Shown piece by piece: positions 1 to 13,054 of a stretch of 64,000 nucleotides of DNA (positions within the stretch are counted from its first letter, which is position 1; every line of letters starts with the position of its first letter). The stretch spans positions 36,344,159 through 36,408,158 of the forward strand of contig CM049313.1 of the NCBI GenBank assembly GCA_026874595.1. Direction: 5' to 3'. The translations under genes and the position numbers were made by a program. Below the pieces are notes generated by a model, which did not search any database, was not told the origin of the DNA, and worked only from the letters and a program-made list of their open reading frames with translations. Origin of the DNA: Sipunculus nudus. Lineage: Eukaryota > Annelida > Sipuncula > Golfingiida > Sipunculidae.

Positions 1-3000
1 ACTACCTTTATCCCATCTTTGCATCACTACCTTTATCCCATCTTTGCCTCACTACCTTTATCCCATCTTTGCCTCACTACCTTTATCCCATCATTGCCTC
101 ACTACCTTTATCCCATCTTTGTCTCATAACTTTTTTCCCATCGTTGTCTCACTACCTTTATCCCATCTTTGTCTCACTACCTTTTTCCATCTTTGTCTCA
201 CTACCTTTATCCCATCTCTGCCTCAATATCCATCTCCCATCTTTGCCTCACTACCTTTTTTCCATCTTTGTCTCACTACATTTATCCCATCTTTGCCTCA
301 CTACCTTTATCCCATCTTTGCCTGACTACCTTTATCCCATCTTTGCCTGACTACCTTTATCCCATCTTTGCCTGACTACCTTTATCCCATCTTTGCCTGA
401 CTACCTTTTTCCCATCTTTGCCTGACTACCTTTATCCCATCTTTGCCTGACTACCTTTATCCCATCTTTGTCTCACTACCTTTATCCCATCTCTGCCTCA
501 ATATCCATCTCCCATCTTTGCCTGACTACCTTTATCCCATCTTTGTCTCACTACCTTTATCTCATCATTGCCTCACTACTTTATCCCATCTTTGTCTCAT
601 TACCTTTTTCCCATCGTTGTCTCACTACCTTTATCCCACCTTTGTCTCACTACCTTTTTCCATCTTTGTCTCACTACCTTTATCCCATCTCTGCCTCAAT
701 ATCCATCTCCCATCTTAACCTCACTACCTTTTTTCCATATTTGTCTCACTACCTTTATCCCATCTTTGCCTCACTACCTTTATCCAATCTTTGTCTCACT
801 ACCTTTATTCCATCTTTGCCTCACTACCTTTATCCCATCTTTGCTTCACTACCTTTATCCCATCTTTGCCTCACTACCTTTATCCCATCTTTGTCTCACT
901 ACCTTTATCCCATCTTTGCCTCACTACCTTTATCCCATCTTTGCCTCACTACCTTTATCCTATCTTTGTCTCACTACCTTTATCCCATCTTTGCCATACT
1001 ACCTTTATCCCATCTTTGCCTCACTACCTTTATCCCATCTTTGTCTCACTACCATTATCCCATCTTTGCCTGACTACCTTTATCCCATCTTTGCCTCACT
1101 ACCTTTATCCCATCTTTGTCTCACTACCTTTATCCCATCTCTGCCTCAATATCCATCTCCCATCTTTGCCTCATTACCTTTTTTCCATCTTTGTCTCACT
1201 ACCTTTATCCAATCTTTGTCTCACTACCTTTATCCTATCTTTGCCACACTACCATTATCCCATCTTTGCCTCACTACCTTTATCCCATCTTTGTCTCACT
1301 ACTTTTATCCCATCTTTATCTCACTACAATTATCCCATCTTTGTCTCACTACCTTTATCCCATCTTTGTCTCACTACTTTTATCCCATCTTTGCCTCACT
1401 AACTTTATCCAATCTTTGTCTCAAAACCTTTATCCCATCTTTGCCTCACTACCTTTATCCCATCTTTGCCTCACTACCTTTATCTAATCTTTGTCTCACT
1501 ACCTTTATCCTATCTTTGTCTCACTACCATTATCCCATCTTTGTCTCACTACAATTATCCCATCTCTGTCTCACTACCTTTATCCCATATTTGTCTCACT
1601 ACTTTTATCCCATCTTTGCCACACTAACTTTATCCCATCTTTGCTTCACTTCCTTTCTCCTATATTTGCTTCATTAACTTGTTCCTATCTTTGCCTCAAT
1701 GCCAATATCCCATCTTTGCCTCATTCCCTTTTTCCCATCTTTGCCTAACTAAATTTATCCCATCTTTGTCTTACTACATTTCTTCTATCTTTGCCTCACT
1801 ACCTTTATCCCATCTTTGTCTCACTACCTTTATCCCATCTTTGCCTCACTACCTTTATCCAATCTTTGTCTCACTTCCTTTATCCCATCTTTGCCTCACT
1901 ACCTTTATCCAATCTTTGTCCCACTACCTTTATCCCAACTTTGCCTCACTACCTTTATCCAATCTTTGTCTCACTACTTTTATCCCATCTTTGCCTCACT
2001 ACCTTTATCCCATCTTTGTCTCACTACCTTTATCCCATCTTTGCCTCACTACCTTTATCCTATTTTTGTCTCACTACCTTTTTCCCATCTTTGCCACACT
2101 ACCTTTATCCCATCTTTGCCTGATTACCTTTATCCCATCTTTGTCTCACTACCATTATCCCATCTTTGCCTGACTACCTTTATCCCATCTTTGCCTCACT
2201 ACCTTTATCCCATCTTTGTCTCACTACCTTTATCCCATCTCTGCCTCAATATCCATCTCCCATCTTTGCCTCATTACCTTTTTTCCATCTTTGTCTCACT
2301 ACCTTTATCCAATCTTTGTCCCACTACCTTTATCCTATCTTTGCCACACTACCATTATCCCATCTTTGCCTCACTACCTTTATCCCATCTTTGTCTCACT
2401 ACTTTTATCCCATCTTTATCTCACTACAATTATCCCATCTTTGTCTCACTACCTTTATCCCATCTTTGTCTCACTACTTTTATCCCATCTTTGCCTCACT
2501 ACCTTTATCCAATCTTTGTCTCAAAACCTTTATCCCATCTTTGCCTCACTACCTTTATCCCATCTTTGCCTCACTACCTTTATCTAATCTTTGTCTCACT
2601 ACCTTTATCCTATCTTTGTCTCACTACCATTATCCCATCTTTGTCTCACTACAATTATCCCATCTCTGTCTCACTACCTTTATCCCATATTTGTCTCACT
2701 ACTTTTATCCCGTCTTTGCCACACTAACTTTATCCCATCTTTGCTTCACTTCCTTTCTCCTATATTTGCTTCATTAACTTGTTTCTATCTTTGCCTCAAT
2801 GCCAATATCCCATCTTTGCCTCATTCCCTTTCTCCCATCTTTGCCTCACTACCTTTATCCAATCTTTGTCTCAAAACCTTTATCCCATCTTTGCCTCACT
2901 ACCTTTATCCCATCTTTGCCTCACTACCTTTATCCTATCTTTGTCTCACTACCTTTATCCCATCTTTGCCATACTACCTTTATCTAATCTTTGTCTCACT

Positions 3001-4000
3001 ACCTTTATCCTATCTTTGCCACACTACCATTATCCAATCTTTGTCTCACTACAATTATCCCATCTCTGTCTCACTACCTTTATCCCAACTTTGCCTCACT
3101 ACCATTATCCCATTTTTGTCTCACTACAATTATCCAATCTTTTCTCACTACCTTTATCCCATCTTTGTCTCACTACTTTTATCCCATCTTTGCCTCACTT
3201 CCTTTCTCCTATATTTGCTTCATTAACTTGTTCCCATCTTTGCCTCAATACCAATATCCCATCTTTGCTTCACTCCCTTTCCCCCATCTTTGCCTCACTA
3301 AATTTATCCCATCTTTGCCTTACTACATTTCTTCTATCTTTGCCTCATTAAAATTTTCTCATCTTTGGCTCAGTACCCATCTCCCATCTTTGCTTCAATA
3401 ACTTTTTCCTATCTTTGCCTCACTACCTTTCTCCCATTTTACTTCACCACCTTTATCCAATCCTTCCCTCACTACATATTTCCTATCTTTGTCTCAATAC
3501 CCATCTCCCACCTTTGCTTCATAAACTTTTTCCCATCTTTGCCTCAATACCGATATTGCATCTTTGTCTCACTAACTTTCTCCTATCTTTGCATTAATAC
3601 CCATAACCCATCTTTGCTTCACTACTGATTTCATATCTTTGTGTCACTACCATATCACATCTTTGCCTCACAACCTATCTCCCATCTTTGCCTCACTACC
3701 AATCTCTCATCTTTGAGTCACCAGCTTTCTCCCATCTTTGCCTCACTATCTATCTCCCTTCTTTGACTCTCTACCTATCTCACATCTTTGTGTCACTACC
3801 TATCTCACATCTTTGTGTCAGTACCTATCTCCCATCCTTGCATCACTACCTATCTCCCATTTTGCCTCACTACCTATCTCCCATCTTTGCATCACTATAC
3901 CGATCTCCCATCTTTGCATCACTTCTTATCTCCCATCTTATTTGCTTCACTACCTATCATAATCTTTGTCTCAATACCCTCTTATCTCACCCTACTGCCT
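1..4000. repeat. 25-bp satellite array, about 160 monomers, truncated by the window edge
   Basis: Head-to-tail copies of a 25-bp pyrimidine-rich monomer, typified by ACCTTTATCCCATCTTTG plus CCTCACT. Position variants (GTCTCAC, CCATTATCC, CAATATCCATCTCCC) recur in blocks. The block at about 1030-1740 recurs at about 2130-2840, an offset of 1,100 bp or 44 monomers, so the array has higher-order structure. From about 3370 to 4000 the monomers drift to a CTACCTATCTCCCATC form and spacing decays, as expected at a satellite edge. All three frames of the plus strand stay open for long stretches because 25 is not a multiple of 3 and the monomer lacks stops in all of them; these are not genes. Confidence 0.97.
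1030..2840. repeat. Higher-order repeat inside the 25-bp satellite (1,100-bp spacing)
   Basis: The same succession of monomer variants is seen from about 1030 to 1740 and again from about 2130 to 2840, including the double-variant block near 1140/2240 and the rare variants near 1680/2780. The spacing is 1,100 bp, exactly 44 monomers. This indicates amplification of a multi-monomer segment by unequal exchange or replication slippage rather than monomer-by-monomer growth. Confidence 0.8.
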
Positions 4001-4019
4001 CATCAACTGAACTAATAAG

Positions 4020-6860
4020 CAGAATTGACCATGTATCTCTGGCTCCTGGTGCAATGCACACTCAAATTTAAAATCCTCAATCTGTTGAATAAACATCTGC
4101 TTCACTCATGCAATTATTTGCATGTTTAGACACATGAACACAGATAATTAAGATGAGAGTAACACAATGAGTTATAAGTTCAGTCATGTTCTGCACTTCT
4201 GTCAAAACTTTGTTTCATTAATTACCAATTTCTGGGTCTATTGAGTAACATGGTAACAATAAATATTTCTTTATATGTTAAAGAAAGATACTTAACAATT
4301 TAGTAAACTTCAAGTGAACATAATTTCCCTAAACAGTTTGTTCACAATTTTGTAAATAATCCCCAGGTACAAAATACAAGAATGAGTTTTTTTCTTGCTA
4401 TCCAAAAACAAACTAGTTTTACTGCATCAGCCAAATGAACAAGCAGAGGCAGTGACTAAAATTCGGCATGATACCAAGCTAGTTAGAGCACTGAAAAAAC
4501 TGCAACACCTAAATTCATTAAAGATTAACACAAAGTCATTTGTGTCTTATAATGTGCAAATATAGATCAGGTTCTCCCTACAGAAATCACAAATGCCCTC
4601 TTTACCAGCCTATATCATGCCTGACCGCAGTTTTACCAATCGGACAATCAATCATGAAAGACTGCATGAGGCAGCCCTGTTCTGGTTACAATACAGTGGT
4701 CTGATGCAGCCCCACCCTCCTGATATGGACCCGTTAAGGACGTGCACTGATCAATTTGGACATGCATCATTCATTTGTTCATTAACACCAGGTAATCATC
4801 AATCACACACCTTGTAGATTTGTAATATCAGGATAACAAGCTTCAACATGTTAACGTGAAGTACCTTACAGAATACCATTTCCTGGATTATTCCCTATTC
4901 ATACCATTCTGCACCAGTTCAAAGACAAAATGTTCAACTACTAAATGTACAGGGGCAAAAATGAGTGTGAACACAATGTCTAGAGCATCTGGGGTTATAG
5001 GAGTTGAATACCCCATAGAGTCATAGACTGGTACTTTACCACTGATTCAGGAATAAATTGTGCATGCTGAAATAACAGGACATGCTAGTATATCAAGGGA
5101 ACATTGTATCCATTCAGTGTATGGGGGTTAAAATGTAAAAAAAAATGTTCATGTACAAAAAAAGAGAATTTAATATCCAAAACACAAATAACTGATGAAC
5201 ATACAATTTCCAAGGAGCGTATGAAGTGAAAAGTCCATTAAAAAGCAGCCATTTTTTGTCAGTCCTTTTCCTGTCAACTTTCTGGTATTTTCCAGTAAAT
5301 TCAGAAAATTACATCTATAACACATAATAAAGATATTAAAGGCATTAACAAGATGGCATACAATGCACACAGCGGAGTTTTTGTTTCAGTACTATTCCAT
5401 TAGATTCATGAGACTCGTGCTGGTGGAAGGGCAAACACAATATAATATGCTGATGACATGTAAGCAAGTCCTCAAAATAGTCTTTAAATTTTATAATTTC
5501 TTTCATCATTAAGGTAATAATTTTGTGTTATCTCATGTTTCATAAACATCTGTGTTAAATGAGTGTCAGCCAATATATTAAAGATATTTTTCCATTAAAA
5601 TATCAATTCTGTGTTGTATCTGTAAAACACAAATTTATTGTTAAAATTTGGCAGCACATATCTTTTTGACTGATAGCCCAATTTATAGAGTACAGAATTT
5701 GATCTTAATAAATTAAGTTAATATTTCATGACTCTCTGAAGATCCCCCTCTCATGTGGTTTTGGCCTCATGTGAACTTGCATGCAGAGCCTTCTTCATTT
5801 CAGGAGCTGACGAGTTTTTACGCAATCAACTCCAAATTAAAATCAGTTGTACGCATTCATTTTGCATGCGACTCCTGTCCTTGACAGCTTTCAGTGAATT
5901 CAACATGCCATGAAAAGTGAGACTTCCAAGATTAAATATGTAACTGAAATTTCCTGGAAGGAAAGTTTTCTGTCCCATGTTGTTAATTACATGGTTGACT
6001 CAGTTTTCTATTGTGCTTTATTTTTTTCATGGTTCATACAAAATAAATGATAATAATTAATGAACTTTTTATATTTTTTTGCATCCTGTAAAAATTATGG
6101 ACTTTACCTGATACAGTGATCCAATGCCAAGACAACAGAGAAATAGAGTTATCCATGACTATTGACTATCAACACTTATTTAACAGAATTAACAAAAAAT
6201 ATTCAGGGTTACGACATTGGTTCATTTCAGTTTTACTATAAAATCGATAAAATATAGTGTGAAATTAAGTTCTGATTCTGCATACATTACAGTTATTACA
6301 CTTTTATTGATAAAATGTCAAAAATTAAATTTTCTTAAATTTCTCTGACTTTTTTAAGATTTTTAAAAGTCCATGGTTTTTAAGTACTTAGGTTTCATAT
6401 TTTAAATCTATAACCATTTTAAAGACTACCGTTATAACTATAATTTCAATATGCAGCCTCTGACACATGGTTTTAAGTGTGTATGCAACATTGCCGCCTC
6501 CATGAGTGATTTCAAGAAACTTGGACAGATAAACCTGTCAGGGTTTGATAAGGGTATGGAGATGCGACACGAAAGTACTCCAAGGTCAGTGTCCAGTCGA
6601 AAATTTATCTGCGATGAGTGTTTGCAGGCAAGGGGATGTTTGTTGACAAAGTTTAGAGTGGAATAATGCTTTCCTGGGACCAAACCGAAATTCTGAAATT
6701 ATAGTAGGGTTTTAGGTGTACCATTTCCACCAACCTTGTTGTTGAGTCATTAATGAACAAGGCCTACAGGCCTAATGCGTACCTGTGCAATGAGATATAC
6801 ATCAGGTATAATGCTTCCATGATAACATGCTTGACTGTTATTTTTCAAGTACATGTGTGA
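4020..6860. other. AT-rich sequence with no recognised gene
   Basis: About 2.8 kb follow the satellite edge with low-complexity AT tracts and no long ORF, RNA gene or repeat that I recognise. Two short ORFs (4593-4817 plus, 6451-6666 plus) have no splice context or family signature and I do not call them. The sequence could be intergenic or intronic. Confidence 0.6.
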
Positions 6861-6949
6861 CAGACATGTAATGTACAATGCAAATACTAAACATGTTGAA
6901 CCAGCGTATAAGCACCAATTATACAAATGTCTACCCTGAAATACTGGCA

Positions 6950-7325
6950 TTGCTGTACACAACACAAAAACAATTGCAGGTGGTGCCACAAGTCTTGTAT
7001 ACAACAAAACTATCCAAGATGTATGGACATGCACAATTTCATGCTGATTTGTCAAATCACTCCTGATAAATAAGCAGGGACATACACTGTGTAAAATTAT
7101 TGTAGGTGGCACCACCAGTCTTGTATACAAAGAAGCCATCTGATTTGTATAGATATGCACAATGTCAGACAGATATATCAAATCCCTCTTAAGAAATAAG
7201 CAGGGACAAACACTGCAAAAGTCATTGAAGTTGGCGACACCAGCCATGTGCATGAGAAAGCAATCAAAGATGCATGGACAGGCCAAAATTTCAGATCGAA
7301 ACATCAAACTTCTCTTGAGTCAGGT
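6950..7325 (+). repeat. Diverged copies of the ~140-bp GGTGGCGCCACC-type repeat
   Basis: Two to three degenerate units carry the landmarks of the family: GGTGGCACCACCAGTCTTG, then a segment like AAGATGTATGGACATGCAC, AATTTCA, a TCAAA..CTC segment and a final AGATA/AAATAAG. They run in the same orientation as the copies at 8.1-9.3 kb and 13.05-13.75 kb. No coding potential. Confidence 0.65.
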
Positions 7326-7419
7326 GCACTGGGCTGAACAAACTCAGCTGAGGAAGGCAGTTGCCCTAAGTCAAGCAAGGCAAATTGGCAGGTGCAGCTT
7401 CAGCACTGAATGAACACTT

Positions 7420-8090
7420 GACCTGTACCTGGTTGCACTAAGTGAACTCTTGACATTTTGCAAGATCTGTTACTGATGGCTGTCTGCCAAAGCTATAAAT
7501 AGATCCAGATTGAAACATGGTCTGTTGCCAAGTCTGCAACAGTTGGCAGTCTGCCATGCTATTTATGTATACAAATAAAATATTTACATGTTGCCAAATC
7601 TGTTAATACATACTGAAAGAGTTGGCTACAATGCTTTTTTCAAGCTGCATATTCATGAGATTTTTTTTTTATCAAAATTTTAAGAATAATAATGGATGCC
7701 TATGAAAGCTCAATAAGAATAATGATATATTTTATTCATAGATTTATCTTACACAACAGCTGGATATGGACACCAATTATTTATGTTGCTGCCTGTACAG
7801 CTCTGCTTACAAGCCCAAAGAGCTCTGATTGTTAATACAATAAAATTACTAGCTTTGTTTACCAAAGTATCTCACAGTCATTTAATTGTAAAAGTCCAAT
7901 AATTCCTCCAAAAATCATTTAAGTAAACTTGTACAAAGGCCACCAAATGATAATTTTTGTGCAATTTAGAGAAGTTGATGGCCACAAGACCACTTCAGCT
8001 TTCTATGACTCTACCAAAAATCAACTAAAATACAGGTATTCAACAAGCGACTACGTGTATCTGCCAAAATCAGAGTAGGACGGGTGAAGT
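7420..8090. other. AT-rich sequence, nothing recognised
   Basis: Simple AT-rich sequence without long ORFs, splice-flanked exons or a recognisable repeat family. Confidence 0.55.
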
Positions 8091-8099
8091 GAGGCATGG

Positions 8100-9330
8100 A
8101 TTGAGTGGCAAGGGGAAACAGAGTTAGATGTGTCACATATTAGCATGGATGTCTGCCACGTAAACATGACTGTAAGTGGCACCACTTGATATTTGAACAA
8201 GAAACTATCTAAGATGTATACACATGCAAAATTTCAGGTGGAAAAGTCAAACCACTGCTGAGATATGAGTGATTTTATCCTACAGCAGACAAACTGTCAG
8301 ACACTGTGCAAAAATGATTGCCGGTGGCGCCACCAGTTTTGTGTATGATAAAGAGCTATGTGAGATCCAAACACATGCAAAACTTCAGGAAGATACTTCA
8401 AACCAGTCCGGAGATATTAGCATGGCTATCTGAAGCATAAACGTGAATGAAGGTGGCGCCACCTGTCATAAAATCAAGAAAGCTATCCAGGATGTATATG
8501 CATGCCAAATTTCAGGTGAATAAGTCAAACTATTGCTGAGATATGACTTATTTTTTACCCTAGTCAAACGAACAGATGGACACTGTGCAAAAATAATTTT
8601 GCAGGTGTGGCCACCAGTTTTGTGTATGATAAAGAGCTATGTGAGATCTAAACACATGCAAATTTTCAGGAAGATACATCAAACCAGTCCTGAGATATAT
8701 GCATGGATGTCTGCAGTATGAACGTGAATGTAGGTGGCACCCCCTATCATAAAATCAAGAAAGCTATCCAGGATGTATACGCATGCCAAATTTCAGGTGA
8801 ATAAGTCAAACCATTGCTGAGATATGAGTGATTTTAGCCAAAGTCAAACAAATAGATAGACGCTGTGCACAAATGGATGCAGGTGGTGCCACCAGTTTCT
8901 TGTATGATAAAGAGCTATGTGAGATCAAAACACATGCAAATTTTCAGGAAGATACAACAAACTAGTCCTGAGATATATGCATGGATGTCTGCAGCGTGAA
9001 TGAGAATGTAGGTGGCATCTCATGTCATAAAATCAAGAAAGCTATCCAGGATGAACACGCATGCCAAATGTAAATTAGTCAAACCACTGCAGAGATATGA
9101 GTGATTTTAACTCAAGGCAGACGAACAGATGGATGCTGTTCAAAAATGGTTGCAGGTGGTGCCCCCATTTTTGTATATGTTATAAAGCTATCCAAGGGCT
9201 ACATTTGTACAAAATCTTTTTCCTGATTGGTCAAATGAGTCTGAAGATATGTGGGTTAATGTGTCAAAACAGATGCACAGATGGACACACTGAAGAGAAG
9301 AAAGGTCAGTGGTTAAAGCTGAATGGTAAG
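8100..9330 (+). repeat. Tandem ~280-bp repeat (paired ~140-bp half-units) with palindromic GGTGGCGCCACC
   Basis: About four tandem units. The marker AAATCAAGAAAGCTATCC occurs at 8471, 8752 and 9030, giving spacings of 281 and 278 bp. Each unit contains two related halves; each half starts near a GGTGGCRCCACC palindrome (for example 8333-8344 and 8452-8463) and ends in a segment like TCAAACCA..TGAGATATGAG. The first half carries TTGTGTATGATAAAGAGC, the second AAGAAAGCTATCCAGGATG. The halves are related to single copies elsewhere in the window. Confidence 0.85.
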
Positions 9331-9439
9331 GTAATTGGTGTAAGTTTTGGAAAAATCAGTCAAGTAGTCTCAGAGGAGTTCTCCAAAAACAAAAACGGTG
9401 GAGAGGTCAGCGGCAGCAGAACAAAAACATAGCATCCGC

Positions 9440-10440
9440 AAAACTTTGTTTCAACGGCTACAATGAACCTAAACTATTTTTATACAATTGAGAGAACCCT
9501 ACCCTAGAATAATTCTTGTGAAAAATCAAACCATTCAGCTTGAGAATGTCATCATAAAACATTTTTACGCTGCAAGAGACTAAAATTATCAGGTTTTTAC
9601 CTGTAAAAAAAGGCTGATGGTGGCACCACAAAACCTTGGTGATGCTCCTGTTGTTTCTGAGATTGTTATGTTAGTAGGCTTACTTGGTCATATGAGGACG
9701 TCAGATTCCTGTAACTTGGCCAAAATTCATGGAACATAAACCATTTGAACAAACCTGAGAGAGATCTGTGTTCATTTTTTAGAAATATTGAACTATTTAG
9801 CTGAATGATTTTGGAGAAGAAGATTTTCAATGGTTTTTAGCTTTTATCCCGATAAAATAGAAGCTGATGCAGATGGTGCCACAAAAAGCTCCATTCCACA
9901 ATATTTAACATGTGAAGATAAATTATGGGTTAATGTATTGATGCCCCCCCCCCTTTCAAAAAAGGTCAATGCAAATGGTGCCACCAATACCTCAGTTTCA
10001 AATACAACTCATGTGACCAATATTTGCATAAAATTTGGTGATGATAGCTCCAGCCGTGTCTGAGATTGTAAATTTAGTATGCTTTTGCAAAAATGACTAA
10101 TTTGAACTTCCTGTAACTTGGCCAAAATCAATGAACTAAAAATATTTGAACAAACTTGAGATAAGGTAGTTTCAGGGATTATTTCTGTGAAATATTGAAC
10201 AATTTGGCTGGATGATTTTGAAGAAGATTTTTTAAGGTTTTTAGCTTTTCCCTAAAAAAATATGTCAATGCAGATAGCAAAAAAAAGCAAAATTTGATAA
10301 TTTTTTAGATGACTGAATTTTTACATAAAATTTGGTGGTGCAAGCTCCTGCCATTTTTGAGATAGTATGGGTTAAAGTGAGGACAAGGGATGAAGTAGAA
10401 AGGGTGATGCTGTGCCATTGCATAAGGTCACAGGTCACTA
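9440..10440 (+). repeat. Degenerate tandem repeat of about 400 bp, at least two copies
   Basis: The marker CCTGTAACTTGGCCAAAAT occurs at 9708 and 10110 (402-bp spacing), each time followed by TTTGAACAAAC, AATATTGAAC, TTTTAGCTTTT and a stretch with a GGTGCCACC-like core. A less complete copy precedes them from about 9440. The embedded GGTGCCACC/GGTGGCACCAC cores suggest a relation to the neighbouring 280-bp array. Confidence 0.7.
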
Positions 10441-10459
10441 AAAAATTAAATACAGTCAT

Positions 10460-11370
10460 GACACTCAGCTGATGAGTACACCTGTGACACTATGGCATAA
10501 AATCAACCTAAGTAAATGGGTGACGTTGAAACAGACATTTTTTTTAGAAATTGGTAATCCTACATATTTCAAAACTTTAAACATAACTGGGATATATGTG
10601 TCTGAACATTATTTCCACTTACAAATCCATCGCAAAATATCAGAGTGTCTTTAATCATTTATCAGCTAATCAACATGTGCAAAATTAAGGCTCTGTATCT
10701 GCTGTCAATGAAACTATAAAAGACATACTCAAAATGAACCATCATAGCAAGTTCAAGGGCAATCCAACTGGTGATTATTATGAATTTCAAAACTGTTGTA
10801 TTATTGGTTACATAATTGGCTTTATAACAGTATAAGTATAAGTACGTTAATTATATTACCTTGGTGCATGCACTACAATGAATCAATGTAATCCAAATAT
10901 ATTAAATGTATAAGTATTATAGGTATTTCATATATAAAATTTCTCTTGGTACAGGCATTTCTTTCCTATTTAAATGAATTTTTGTAGGACTTCTTTACCA
11001 CACATCTCAAGTTGATTTTGTTGACAAAAACTGGTAAAGCCAGTGAAGGAGGTGACTATTGTTATTGATATTAATCTGACCACAGATACAACCATAGAAC
11101 ATGTCCGATAAAAAAATGGAAAAGATAGTACTGACACTGACCAATAGAGGGCAGCAACAAACAGCAAACCAAATCACTATTTATATGCAACATATTATGT
11201 GTTCTGATATGTATTTATCCACAATATTCATGATCTAGAGAATGCATATTAAACTTCAGATTTTCAGATGCAATTTACTATGAGTTTACAATGACATTAT
11301 TTCAATCATATCAAGTTTACTATTTTCCATCAAAACATAACTATCGATAACATAATTTAATAAAAATTGA
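10460..11370. other. AT-rich sequence, no recognised gene
   Basis: No splice-bounded ORF or RNA gene seen. The one landmark is a CTCF-like motif at 11141-11155, listed separately. Confidence 0.55.
11141..11155 (+). promoter_or_regulatory. CTCF-like motif
   Basis: CCAATAGAGGGCAGC matches the core consensus of the bilaterian insulator protein CTCF (CCANNAGRKGGCRS) at nearly all positions. Occupancy cannot be judged from sequence. Confidence 0.4.
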
Positions 11371-11374
11371 TCAC

Positions 11375-11522
11375 ATATCAATTATTCTAAATATAACAAT
11401 TAATAGATGTGATTATACTAAATAACATATAAATATGTAAAGATATATATATATATATAAATTATTCTAAATATAAGAAATTAATAGATGTGATTATACT
11501 AAATAACATATAAAATATGTAA

Positions 11523-11576
<54 letters not shown>

Positions 11577-11652
11577 AAAATTGATCACATAGCAATTATT
11601 CTTAATATAACATTTAATAGATGTGATTTTACTTAATAACATATAAAATATG

Positions 11653-11692
<40 letters not shown>
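11375..11692. repeat. Three tandem ~100-bp units, each ending in a (TA)n tract
   Basis: A block with ATTATTCTAAATATAA, ATAGATGTGATT and TAACATATAAA is repeated three times (about 11378, 11461 and 11590), and each copy runs into a TA tract (11442-11458, 11525-11572, 11657-11691). The tracts increase from the first to the middle unit. The unit has no coding potential. Confidence 0.85.
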
Positions 11693-11862
11693 GGCCCAGA
11701 TCGCCCTGGACTGCAATCACAATTTTGGCTTGACAGATCTAAGATCCATCCAGCCCAGACTGAGATCACAGTTTAGTCCAGCCCATAATGTGATCTTGTC
11801 TTTTTGCTTCAGGATCGCAATTTGGGCTGGAAAGATTGCATATTGCAATCCATGCTTTTACT
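11692..11862. repeat. Cluster of short direct and inverted GATC/CCAGCCCA motifs
   Basis: This 170-bp stretch contains CCAGCCCA twice on the plus strand and TTGGGCTGG once in opposite orientation, several AGATC/GATCGC cores and the near-palindrome GATTGCATATTGCAATC. Such clusters are typical of subterminal regions of non-autonomous DNA transposons, but I found no clear terminal inverted repeat. Confidence 0.4.
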
Positions 11863-11869
11863 CTCACAG

Positions 11870-13050
11870 GAGTAAAACATCAGATGTTTTACCAACTCAT
11901 TTGGTATTGCATGGTACCATTTCCCCATAATAAATACATATTCATAAAAAAAAGAAGTCATTTTAAATCAAAATTCCCTTTATTATACTTATAAAGTTAT
12001 GAAGTTATGAAAATTGCACTATTTATTTCATGGTCTTTCAATGGAAGAGTCACACAGGAGGCATTTTTTTTGTCTGGTCCAGAGAAACTTTTCACATAGT
12101 GATAGTGAAAGTGATATTGTGAAAGTGATTCACAATCTCCAAGGAAGTTTTGGTTTCAGTTTCACAAAAAACAATACACAGGCACAACAGAAAAGAATTT
12201 TTATTTGGGGGTGGGGGTTGGGTTGCAGATTGTGTTGTAATGAGAGAGAAAAAATATTAATTTTGTTTACTCCATGTTAACAATGAAACATTTATACAAA
12301 TTAAAATAAACAAATGTTATAATTGCAGGAATTGAAATAAGACCATAAGTTAGCTCAGGCATGGATGTTTATTTATATTTTCATTCATAACATATTTGGT
12401 TTATTTGGATTGTTCTACATGATCTGTCAGCTGAAACCAAAATCATTCAGTTATAAAAGCCAAGAGAAACCTCCAAAAATCAGGTTTTACTAAACCACAA
12501 CACTATCAGGTTTCATAAGGGTCTCAGAAACCTTATCTTTCAAACATAAACCTGGGTCTCTTTAAAAGTCATGAGGGAGATAGAGAGAGAAAATAGAGTG
12601 TGATACAAACAGAGAAAAGGTATAAAAAGAGATGAATGGGTTGTATCATGAGAAATGATTCTGAAGAGCAACTCAAATATCTCTAAATAGTTTAGGTTGG
12701 TGTCACTAGATGGCAGCAAACCACAGAGACCACAGATGTCCTGAATACCTCCCCAGTGGAATGCACAAGGAGGAAAACCTAAAGAGTCAGGCTGTAACAA
12801 TGCACCAAATAAACTATAGCTTTTTTGGCATTGCAGGTGCCATTGTATCCCCAGACAACTGATCAACCCCCCCCCCCACCCCCCCCCCCACCCTTCCTTT
12901 AGGAACAGGCCCCCCATCTTCAGCAGCATATACTGACACTTGTCAAGCGACCATGGTTTCTTCCTTCTATCAATTTGAGAAACAATATTTTGCACAAATT
13001 TTTTGGAGCCAATATGGTGAATCACACAAGGGAAAAGGGGATCAATCTAT
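11870..13050. other. Mostly unassigned sequence with a C-rich run
   Basis: No gene recognised. Contains a G-rich stretch near 12208, a run of about 27 mostly C bases at 12869-12895 and a CTCF-like motif at 12704-12717. A 161-codon minus-strand ORF (12540-13025) spans the C-run and shows no family signature, so it is not called. Confidence 0.5.
12704..12717 (+). promoter_or_regulatory. CTCF-like motif
   Basis: CACTAGATGGCAGC is a strong match to the CTCF core. A very similar site lies at 19731-19746. Confidence 0.4.
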
Positions 13051-13054
13051 GCTA

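Noticed and set aside
44-3400. Long plus-strand ORFs (up to 369 codons) rich in Ser, Leu, Pro and His
   Set aside because: They are translations of the 25-bp satellite. All three frames are open at once, which reflects the monomer and not selection.
4593-4817. 74-codon plus-strand ORF
   Set aside because: Looks protein-like in part (HEAALFWLQYSG) but no splice sites, family or conservation evidence supports it.
12540-13025. 161-codon minus-strand ORF
   Set aside because: It passes through a C-rich run, has no family signature, promoter or splice context, and its composition looks random.
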